A stretch of 64,000 nt of DNA, from contig OZ038459.1 in the NCBI GenBank assembly GCA_964036195.1, forward strand, positions 5,143,206 through 5,207,205. The letters are read 5' to 3'. The position numbers were made by a program, and so were the translations under genes. The stretch comes from Sphaerolaimus hirsutus (lineage: Eukaryota; Nematoda; Chromadorea; Monhysterida; Sphaerolaimidae). Shown here piece by piece: positions 47,522 through 57,618 of this stretch. The notes beneath the pieces are model-generated. The model saw only the letters and a program-made list of their open reading frames with translations. It was not told the DNA's origin and made no database searches. Position 1 is the stretch's first letter; each line of letters starts with the position of its first letter.

Positions 47522-50500
47522 ATGGGTAAGTTGCTCGGCTTGGTTCGAACCGTCCCGCTGGACGTTTGCTTTCTTGCTTAGGCATCGCTTTGCCTCTCTG
47601 TGGTTGTTGGCACGCTGCCAACAACGTTTGAAATACCCCAGTCGCTTCTGGGCGTTCTTGATTAGGGAATTTGCCGTCTACACGACAGATTTTTGGAGGT
47701 CCCACCGAGATCCGATTTTTTTGGGAATAAAAGGTTTCAAAAGTTCACTTTTTCAGCGTACCGGCACCGCAACGCGTCCAGCAGCGAGGAGTCGGATATC
47801 GACGTGGTTCCGGTCGCGACATCGCGCGGACAAGACGTGCTCGAGGCCGCCGCGGAGCTAAGATTCCATCGTCGCGCTCCAGGCGTTGAAAGGTAGTGGG
47901 ATTGTTTTGTTTCGATTTTTTGGCTTGCTTTTCGCCTGGAACGTTTTCGAAATGGACCGGGTTTTAGACGTTGTGCCCAGTAGACGAGAAAAGTCGGTCC
48001 CCGAGTTAGAATGAAATCTGACCAACTCTGAAGCGCTGTTGCGGTCGGTAAAACCCGGTCAAATTGTCGACGGGTCTCTTTTAAAATGTTTCCGAGAGAA
48101 TGGAAAGTTCATGAGTCGGTCCGAGGTTGTTGCACGTGGGTATGTGGATGATAATTCGTTGCTCACGCCGGCGGGCGCTTGGCACGCGGTTTTGTTTTTT
48201 CGACAGTTTCATGCCCGTTTGAGAAGGGAGATTGCCGCCAAAAGGGTAGAAGCTACGGTGGCGCGCGCAGTCAAAAACCGCCGCGGCCAATTTGGCAGCG
48301 CGCCAACTAACCCCCAACATGGGGGGCGAAGTTCTCACGCGCAGGCTCAAATTAAGTCCGACACGGAGGCCGACGCGGAGGGGATTCTTGACGAGCCGCC
48401 GCCGCCCGCGCTGCACCTGAGGGAACGGAACAGTTCGGTGAGTTCTGCGGTAGAGGCTTCCGGCCCGTTGTCCGGGCAAATTCCAGATGTCAACAAGTCA
48501 AACGTTGATGTTCAAGAATTGGTTAACATGGTGGAAAACCTGCTTGATAGGTGTGAGTTGCAAGAAAGGCGAATCACCGAATTGACATTAAAAGTGAGAG
48601 GGGATTGAACTCAAGGGTTGGAGCCACGGGTACAATTGGCTCAGGGCCAAGGTAGAGATCTGTCGCCCTCCGGTGCGCCTGGTGCGCACAAAAGAAATTA
48701 CCCACCACAGGTGCAATTGGCTCGATGCCAAAATAGGGCCCTCCCGGTGCACGCTCCTGGAGCGTTCGAAAATGATTATCAAAACGTGTCGCCGCCGCGC
48801 CAGGTTCATGGCGTTCAAAATAGGCCGGCGGAGCGACATGAAGTCGCCTATGATAGGGCGCGTGAGTATGCGTCTTACTTGCCCAGGGGTCAGGAATACC
48901 AGGAACCAGTCCCCTATCACGAATTGCCTGGCAATCTGACTTCAATCTACTCAAAATCGCAGATGACCTGCGTTCTCAACGGCATCGACATCTACAATGC
49001 AGAAGGGAACTTGGCCCAGCTCGACGCGTGGAGGGATCAGGCACAAGCAGCCGAGATGCAAGTCGCTCGGGAACAAAGGTCGGTTTTCTGGCGATTGTTG
49101 TTTGGGTCGAAGTTGGAAGGGAAAGCGGCTGACATTTTGAAGTCGCTACGTTTTGTCGATAGGAACAATCCATCGATAGTGTTCGATCAGTTGACTCAGT
49201 ATGTTTGCGGCCAGCGTGAACGGACTAGGGAAGGTGCCGATTTTTTCAATGCCGTTCAAAAATCCGATGAATCGGTATTGCAATACCACAATCGATTAAG
49301 GGACTGTATGTCCGACGCCATCGTCGCATCAGACTGTGACGTGCGAATAACTCTGGGGTGAAAAATTCTCAATTCGCTAGATCGGCGCATTCCCTATGAA
49401 CCGCACGTAATCGAACGTGTATGGGACGATTTACAGTACTCAAAAAAACCGTTGATACACGTTATTGGGGTACTGGATAAGATGCGGGATGAAGCTTTAA
49501 AACGAAACCGCCGCAACAACACTTTTTCGAACAGACGACCGGGGCGGGGAAATGGTCCAATGACCAGCGTTAGTGGAAAGACAAATCAGTCGTCGACAGT
49601 GTCACAAACTATACCTGAGGGCACCCCATCGGAAAAGGATGGCCTGCCATTGTGTAGGCATCGGCTTCACTATGGTCGGGTCATTTATCATTTGCTGGAC
49701 AATTGCTGGTTTAATCCGCAGGGACGCGCCTATCGGCCGGACATGGCGGATCGTTTGAGCGGCAGGGCGTCAAATAGCGGCGTCCCAATGCGCCAGTTTC
49801 CAAGCCAGCTCAACAGTCAACTACCCGGTGGACAACAGCGAAAAGTTTCGCAGTACCGTGGCGCGCGGGCAGCCTGCCCGGAACAAAACTACGACGAAGA
49901 GGACGACGCCCACACAGGTGAGCAAGGGGAGGATTTTTGGCATGAGTTGCGAAATGCCAAAGAGCAGGAACCGACGGAAGATGACGAGTGTGACGCGTAT
50001 GTCGAACGAGATGACTTTTTTGAGGGTAATTTGGCAACGTTCCAAACTGTCCCGCGGGTCAGTTATCCACAACTAGGTGAGGAAAATAAGCGACAGTTTG
50101 CTGCGGCTGTTCGCATCGGCCCTTCCCCCGGCGCCTGCGAGGGGAGAAAACCACTAAAAAACGTCAACTCGGTCAACGAACGCGGTGAAAAAATTCCAAA
50201 CCGACAAAACGTCAACTCGGTCAAAGAACGCGGTGAAAAAATTCCAAACCGACTACCCAGTTGCCTTCCAACGGCGAATTTGTTGATTTTTGACACAATG
50301 GTCCCGGTGCTACTTGACACCGGGTCCAGTTGCACAATTTGCCCATTGTCAATGCTAACATCACTCTGGTCCAGGGCGGGCATTGATAAAAAAACGGAAA
50401 TGAAAAAGTTCATTTTCGCGCCAAAAGGGGATCGTTTGAATACGGTAGGCGGGCACATTTCGAGCGAAGATATCGCTTTTTACCCCATGCGATTGACGCA

Positions 50501-53500
50501 CGTGAATCCACTGGACAGCGATACTTATCGAGTGTTTGCCTTGGTGATGATTATTAACGATTCGAAGCCAGGAACGGCTTTCGGAAAAGAATTTCTACTA
50601 GGAACGGATTTGTTGGCACCGCTCCAATGCCACAAATTGGCTCAATTCATTTTGGATTACCAGTGGACTCGCACGTGCGCCAACAAATTCGATCCTATGA
50701 ACTCCAACTCGTCGCGAGCCCCGAAAACTAGCCTACCGTTTGGCAGTTCCGTTAATCGTGCCCTATATGATGCAGGAGCGAAGCCGGCGACCCTGGACAC
50801 GAGCTTCGACGCGAAGCCGGCGGCGATGGGCGCCGTCGGACTAGTGGCAGCTAGTGAGATGCAACTGCAGCCCGGAACGGCCCGCCTGATGCAGTTGCAA
50901 TGCCAGGATTCCCAACAGGTATGTGGGGGACACACTGGAATATCCAGGGGCCTGTTTCTAGTCAACAGCTCTCCTACCTACGCGGTCAGTGAAGAGGTCG
51001 ACACATTTTTGCCAGAGCTCCACGTGCTTGGCACAGTTGTTGAAAATCCTGGATCCGAAAAGGCTATTACGGTTGTGGCCACAAATCAATCTGATGAAAT
51101 AATTCATGTTCATAAGGGCGAAAAGGTAGCGGAGCTCCAGTCCGTTCCTCATGTTTGGCGTGTAGCCAACGCGGCGGTGACGCTGCCGCGAGCCCCTGAA
51201 AAGGGAGATCCTACATTTGAAGTCGCCCCAAACCCCATACGAGCAAAAGAAATTTTGAGCGCGCTCCCAAAAGAAGAATGGGGACAGATTTCCGGGGAAT
51301 TTTGAAAAAATTTGAGGGAATAGTTTCGCGTTTCCACGATGTGTTCTCGCTGAGTGAAGAGGAAATCGGGTGCACCCCGTTGATAAAACACAACATTCAG
51401 ATGGTACCAGGTGCAATACCTGTGAAAATGAAAGCGCGATATGAACCACCGTCAAATGCGAAATTATCAGGGATACCATTGAAAAGTGGGAGCGAATGGG
51501 TGTTATTGAAAAATGCGAAAGCCCCTGGGGTTTGCCGCTGGTGGTGGCAAAGCGAGAGGATGGTAGGCCTTGCGTCTGTGTCGATAGTCGTTTTTTAAAT
51601 GACGTCACGGTGAAATCAGCCTTTGCGCTGCCGAGAATTGCAAATTTAGTTCAAGAGTTGGGAGGGTAAAAAATTTTCAGTTCAATTGACATTCGCGATG
51701 CCTACCATCACGTGGAAATCGCCACGAGCGCGGAAAAAGATATGATTGCGTTCGTGTGTAGCGAGGGGCTGTTCCGCTGCAATCGTTTATCGTTTGGATT
51801 ATGCAACGCTCCCGCCACTTTCCAGCGCCTTATGAACCTCGTGGTGTCCCAGCTGAACGAGGACATTCGATCGCCATGGGTGCACTGCTATCTGGACGAC
51901 ATCCTGATCAGTAGCATGGACCACGAGCAGCACCTGCAGCACATTCACTGGGTACTGTGCCGACTGCGCTGGGCCGACCTCAAAGTGAACCCAGCAAAGT
52001 AAGTTTTGGAGAACAAAGCTGGATTATTTGGGTTTTCAAATACAGCCCGATGGGGTGCGCCCAAAACTGTCCAAAGTAAATGCCATCTTGGAACAGCCAA
52101 TCCCGAAAACGAAGACAAAATTGCGGACCTGGTTAGGGCAAATTCAGTATTTCAGTCATTTTATTGATAAATGGCTCGATTTGACCGCCCCTCTGTATGA
52201 GCACTTGAAAGGGCGGGTGCCAAAAGGTGACAAAACGCCGGTCTCTTTTTCGGAAGTAGAATTGCAAAATATGGACCAAATTAAAAAAACGCTCTGCACC
52301 AGGCCGCTATTGTATCTTCCTCGATATGATCGGCCGTTTTATTTGGAATCGGACGCGAGCGCGTTCGGATTGGGCGTCATGTGCGCCCAATACCAAGATG
52401 ATGGAACGTACCGCCACTTGGCGTACGTGTCAAAAAAACTGCCCGTCGGAATGGATGGCTGGTCCATTCCGCAGCTGGAAGCGCTGGCCATAAGTTTCTG
52501 GGATTATGCGCCTGTCTGACATTTTAGACGGCATGGAAATTGTGGTGCACACTGATTGTCGCGCCCTAGTAGAGATGCTCGAAAAGAAAGAAAAATCCAA
52601 ATTGACTCGCTGGAGTGTGTACATGAAAACCCAGCGGGTACGAGTTGAGTTCAAAAAAGGGAATGAAATCACGTTCGCGGATGGGCTGAGTCGGTTGCCC
52701 GTGGACTCAAAAGCAGATGATGAAATTTTAGATAAGGCGCGAAAATTGCTAGGAGAAACACACGCAACTAAACACCTCGCCCCCGTTTTGCAGAACATTG
52801 ACTGGCGCGCGCAGCAACGAAGAGATGAGACACTGCAACGCGTGGCTCAGGCCCTGGCCCGGTCTGAAAACCCTGATGCGCGCCTGGAAAATGGAGTCCT
52901 GCTACACAAGGGCGTCCAAGGTTATCGACCGTGGCCCCCCATCGACTTACGCGCAGAGCTCGTGCGCACGGCCCATGAAGGTGAGCTAGGGGGACATGCC
53001 GGATTTCACCGGACTTTTCAATTATTAGGGCAATTTGTCTCATGGCCGGGCATGCACAGAGACGTGGGCGCGTACGTTGACGCATGTGCCGTCTGCCGAA
53101 AATGTAAACACCAAATCGGCACAAAATTTACTCCGTTACCACCGAAAATCGAAGTGGTACCTTTTCATAAGGTCGGCGTAGACCTAATGGCAATGCCAAA
53201 ATTTGGAAAATATTCGTCAGTCATGACCGTAATTGATTACTGCACTCACTTTGCAGTGTTTTTTCCTATCACGAGCACCACTTCCAATTCTGTCGCGGAT
53301 GCATTCCTGCGACAGGTTATTTTCCGGTATGGGGCGCCCGAAAAAGTCATCTGCGACCGGGGCTCGGAGTTCATCGGCCCGGCCTTTCAAAAACTGGCTG
53401 ACAGTTTTGCATACAAAATCCATTTTACCCTTCCACGCAATCCCAGGGCAAATGGCATGGCGGAACGAGCCCACAGGACGCTACAGCAAATCATCAGGGC

Positions 53501-56068
53501 GCAGTTCCTGGATCTAGGAAAAATCGGGCCTGGTGGCGCCGTGCTCAGGCGTAACTGGGTCGAGGAACTGGCATTAGCGTGTTTCAGATATAATTGCGCT
53601 GTAAATCGCGCAACGGGCTTGGCGCCGTTCCAAGCCCTACATGGCTACATGCCAGATCTTATTTTGAAAGTAGGCGCGAAATTCAAACGGGTTCGCGCTC
53701 ATGTCTCGGTCGAGGATGTAGACGCGCTGCGGGAAAAAGCACGAGCGCAGATTGGGGAGAATCCGACTAGGGAGCCAACCACAGCCCTAAGCGTGGGCGA
53801 CAAAGTTTTTGTGAAGCGACAATTTGGCTCCAAATTGTCAACCGATAAAAAAATAGCACCGCTGTGGTGGGGTCCCTATACAGTGCTCGCTATTTTTAAC
53901 AACGTGGTCCAGATCGAAGACGATTCCGGCCACCGTGCAATCCCAATTGATTGTGTTTCGCGTTTTAGGCCGCCCACGCCGCAGCCGCCACACTTGCCGC
54001 CGCCCGACCGGGAAGCCGCCAGGTCGAGCCATTTCGACATGGCGCCGCGCTGCTTCAAGTGCAAATCGGTGGCGCACAAGGAGGCAAACTGCCCGGCCCG
54101 CAAAGAAGATCTCTTCGGCGCCATGGTCGCTCGCATGGAAGCCGTCGCCGCTGCCCGCAGCCACAACCCGGCCCAGTACGGAAATTGGGTCAGTTCTGGC
54201 GAGTTTGGCCTGTGACTGACTGAAAGGAATTGTATATGTTTTAGGTCGTTTTTGTTAATTATGTTTGTGTGAAGTGTTTTGTAAAGTTTTAGGTGTAAAA
54301 AGTACAGTTTGAAAGGAAATCGAAAAATTGTCATTCTAAGAGGTTGTTCTTTTTCAGCGCACGCATCCGGAAGTACAGCGGCTCATGCGGCACCTGAACG
54401 CCGGCGCCAACCCGACTGACAGCCAGGTTGTCGCCATGGCGTGCACGTTCTGCGACAACTGGTTCCCGCAGAACGTTGTCGACTTGCAGTACGTCCCCAC
54501 CAGCACTATCGCCGAGATCCTGGACGCGCACATCGTGGGCCCCACCCCGGTCCGCCGCGAGTCCCTGCCCATTGCCGCTTTTCTGCGCCAGTCCAACGGT
54601 GGGGCCGACCTGCCACACTTGGCGCCCCGGGTCAGTTAGCATTCGACACCTGTTTCATTTTGTTTCTGAAAACATTTGAGCCCGTCGGAATTTTCTTGTA
54701 AATCAATCCCAGGGCACCATTTTTGCCCGTGCTTTGAAGCAGCCCTTTTGGGGCAAACCCCTGCCGGGGCTGGCTGAATTGCCCGGGCAAAAAGAACGCG
54801 ACGAACAGCATCGTCGATACAACACGCAGTTCGTGGAGCGTGTGCGATCGGGGCAGCGTTACGCCCGCCGCGGCGATGGCAGTTGCCTCGGTCTCGCCAA
54901 CCCGCCTCCCACGCACGGCGTGCAGAAGAAGCGCCGCCGCCGCGGAAACGACCGCCGCCATCGCAATCTGCTGGCGAACAAAGTCGCGGCACAGCTCCAA
55001 GAACAGGTTGGGTCTAGTCTACGAGCTGTAAAGTAATATTGACATTTTGACGAGCGCTAGGTTGAACATATGTCTCTTTTATTAGCTCTCGATGGGCACG
55101 CAACCTCAGGCCGTGGCTGCGCAGGAAGCCGTGCGTACCTGGCCGCTGGCCGCCGCCGCGTCGACCATGCGCTCCGTCGTGCTCGTAGCGCCTGAACAGC
55201 TGACCGCGCCCCCCGTGCTCGCTCCGATCGTGCTGCCGCGGCGCGGCGCCGTGGACCGCGTCCGCCGCCAACTAGACTTCGCGCCCGCAGTTGCGACGGC
55301 GGTGAGTTTTTCACGACCTATAGGCCAATGGTTCCATCCCATGGCCATGTATTAATCCGTAAAAACATGCAGAGCGGCGCCAACACAATTCCCATCGGCC
55401 AGCCCCCCACCGGCCTCGAGCAGTTTTGGGAGAAGACACCCGGGGTTCGTTTTTTTGTAGGGTTCGTTTTTGTCGGGGAGAAGTAAAAGACAGTGAAAGT
55501 GTGAATAATGTTTGAGTTTTGAAGTTTTGTGGAGTGTTCTCGTGATTTTTGAGATTATTTGTCTAGCGAAAGTTTCGGGAAGAAGTTTGAGGCATTTTTT
55601 TTGAATGTTCGTTTGGTTGAGGTTCTGGACAGCGTTGTTAAGAGTGTCTCGAGCCCAGTTATGAGATAACTGATACGCATGTGCGTAGGCGAACGCCGCT
55701 TTGGTGGCAGTCGTGCCGCCGCGGCCGACAGCGGTGGTGCCCCCGAACACGCTGATGGCCGAGCCCAGCGTCAGCATGGAGCCGCAGCCGGGCACGCCGC
55801 ACACGGGCATGTCCGATTCCGATTGGACGCCGCCCGGCAACGCAGACGTCCGGCTCAGCCCTTTCACGCCGAACGCGAACCCGGAAGGGGAGCAGATGGC
55901 AGCGGCGCTGGTGGTAAGTATTGAACGAGGTGGACAGGGTTTTCCACGAGACAAAGGGTTATAGAATGGCGTGACCCGCAGCTCGGCGGCGACGACGACG
56001 TGGTGGCCAGCCCGCTCGACATGGACATCGACGACGAGCCCAGCGACGCGTACTTGCCCGACGAGTAG
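47522..56068 (+). CDS. Nine-exon gene of unknown function with CCHC zinc knuckle
   Basis: Proposed exons: coding bases 47,522-47,525 (ATGG|GTAAGT), 47,757-47,892, 53,969-54,188, 54,358-54,630, 54,713-55,006, 55,086-55,301, 55,373-55,444, 55,689-55,913 and 55,982-56,068. Together they give 1,527 bases, 508 residues plus stop, with all phases matching; the last seven exons join in phase 0. Exon 2 has an acidic Ser-rich patch (SSSEESDIDVV). Exon 3 has a perfect C-x2-C-x4-H-x4-C knuckle (CFKCKSVAHKEANC). Exon 5 has basic runs (KKRRRRGNDRRHR), a likely nuclear-localisation or RNA-binding segment. The tail is Pro/Ala-rich and ends acidic (DMDIDDEPSDAYLPDE). Coding GC content is far above the surroundings. 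No known family was recognised. Intron 2 (47,893-53,968) is filled by Gypsy gag-pol in the same orientation. Confidence 0.68.
47952..51305 (+). pseudogene. Gypsy-type gag-protease frame with three internal TGA codons
   Basis: One reading frame from ATG at 47,952 to the TGA at 51,303, interrupted only by TGA at 48,012, 48,606 and 49,359. A capsid-like segment lies at about 48,900-49,420 (VFDQLTQYVCGQRERTREGA, ERVWDDLQYS). A degenerate knuckle (CRHRLHYGRVIYHLLDNCWF) lies near 49,660. A retropepsin active site (LLDTGSS) lies at about 50,310-50,330. Gag packages the element RNA and the protease cleaves the polyprotein. A direct 17-codon repeat (VNSVNERGEKIPNRQ / VNSVKERGEKIPNR) lies at 50,163-50,255. 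The stops make normal translation unlikely without readthrough. Confidence 0.82.
51306..53968 (+). pseudogene. Gypsy-type pol (RT, RNase H, integrase), frameshifted
   Basis: Follows the gag-protease frame after a frame change. RT motifs: SPWGLPLVVAKR-like segment, SSIDIRDAYHHVEI (catalytic Asp) near 51,690, FGLCNAPATFQRLM, and YLDD at 51,889-51,900. RNase H: LESDASAFGLGVM near 52,350. Integrase: H2C2 zinc site 52,975-53,105 (HEGELGGHAGFH, CAVCRKC), then the catalytic triad in GVDLMAM (53,174), ICDRGSEF (53,350) and MAERAHR (53,456). Breaks: frameshifts near 51,470, 52,020 and 52,510 and stops at about 51,667 and 52,000. The integrase frame stays open from 52,506 and reads into the host exon to 54,215. 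No LTR, primer-binding site or polypurine tract was found on either side. Confidence 0.88.
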
Positions 56069-56435
56069 CTGAGGAAGGCGGCGTGTAAAAAGGAAATTTT
56101 TTTTTTGGTATTTGGCTGAGTAATAGGTTTGTTTGCGATCGGTTTTAGTAATAGGGTGCTCTCGTAAAGTTGTCCGAAGTGATTTAAGGCGTATGTGGAG
56201 CGGCCCAGGTTTTTCGTTTTAAGTTTTGCCACATTTTTCGATGTCTGTACAGGTGTTGTCGTTTTTTTTTGGTAACATGTCATTGAAAGTTGACATTTTT
56301 CACTGTGTTCTAATTTGGGCTCTGCGGAGTCGTAATTTTTAGTTTTAGTTTTTCTCGCTAGGTTAGTTGCACCTGGGGGTGGGGAGATTTGGTCCCCATG
56401 TGCCTTTTTGCCCCGTTTTTAGTTCGCTTTCAGGG
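56069..56435. other. 3' flank or UTR of the nine-exon gene
   Basis: T-rich on the + strand, no gene. The BEL/Pao LTR begins at 56,436, so the 3' UTR ends within or beside the element. No clear AATAAA was seen. Confidence 0.4.
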
Positions 56436-57533
56436 TGTAAAATAATACGGAACTTGTTGAAGTGACTTGTGAACCAGCTCCTATTCCTAACCGAGGAAGA
56501 GGACAAATGTGAACGTATGTAAGTTGACGTGAAGCGTCGTCTCTAGTTGACGTTCCGTTATTTTATCAAATGTGATTAGTTGAGTTGAAGTGAATTGACG
56601 TGAGTTAGTGTGAAGCAAATTTAGATTGTTTACCAAAGGTTTTGACGAACGTTTTTATTTAGACAATTAAATACAAAGAAATAAATGTAAATAAAATATA
56701 TATAAAAATATACGTAAACAAGGGAATTAATTTACAACTAAATTAATTACTTAAATAAAACGTAAAAGAAGCTCTAATTACCGGAGAAATAAGGCAATTT
56801 AAAGAAGGCACTTAATTACGACAAAAGGCGACAATTAAGTGGCGCGGTTGTGAATAAAGCACCTCAAACAGCGCAGGTGTGAAATAAAGCACTGAGGTGA
56901 CTTTAAAGCACCAAGCGTTAAACTTAGCACCAAAAACAAGCGACTTAATAAAGTGACTACGGCGCTTATTTAGATCCTAGGAAGAGATTCGTGTGAAGTT
57001 GACGAGGTTGCAAACACTGCCGATTTTAGCTGTGAAATCGGCTTTTAAGGGCCAGACCGATGGCGATTGGTTTGGCGCCAATCGGTCGGCTCTAATCTCC
57101 GATTTTTACCCAACATTTCCAATTGTGAAAGTTCAATCCTTGCCCGCTCGCTTCTCCGATGAAAAGCGAGCTAAACTGACAAGATAGTGAAAATGTGAGC
57201 CAAGCCAGACAGCATTTGAAATGGCGCGCGGGCCCGGCCCCCCACTCGGGGCGGGCCCGCCGCTTAACATAAACATGACGGCGTATTTGCGTGCTGCTTG
57301 TCAAGGAAATGTGGCGGAATGTGAGCAATGACTAAGATCTAAATATGTGAGCGATGTGAAGCGCACGTTGTAAACAACATCGCTTGAGATATTAAATGGC
57401 GAATGTGAAGATGTTAAAATTGGAATGTAAATATGTATGAAATCTTGATAAGTTGAATTAATTAAATATAAAAGAGAACATAAGAACGTCAACTTAAATA
57501 TTATAAGTTTTTACATTTTACGATAATGTTACA
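56436..57533 (-). repeat. Putative 3' LTR of the BEL/Pao element (about 1.1 kb)
   Basis: On the minus strand it starts TGTAACATTATCG just after the purine-rich TTTCGGGAGTG and ends CCGTATTATTTTACA, the TG...CA form of an LTR. It holds a GC-rich patch (57,215-57,265) and AT-rich stretches. The matching 5' LTR would lie beyond the right edge of the window, so the boundaries are inferred, not confirmed. Confidence 0.55.
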
Positions 57534-57618
57534 CACTCCCGAAACTAGAATAAAAATTAAACTTAATTTAATTTTATCTCAGCCAATCTCGGCAAATTGA
57601 TGTGAAACAAAATCAAAA

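Noticed and set aside
47406..47861. 151-codon frame just downstream of the TATA-like box
   Set aside because: It crosses the proposed exon 1 donor and exon 2 acceptor; composition is unlike a conserved protein and the spliced model explains the region better.
47200..47900. Possible 5' LTR of the Gypsy element
   Set aside because: No matching copy was found after pol (53,968-56,435), so LTR status cannot be supported.
54331..55954. Minus-strand frames opposite exons 4-8 of the nine-exon gene
   Set aside because: GC-rich shadow frames; the + strand has consistent splice sites and phases in every exon.
57016..57187. Short frame on the + strand near 57 kb (KSAFKGQTDGDWFG..)
   Set aside because: Lies inside the putative BEL/Pao LTR and has no domain.
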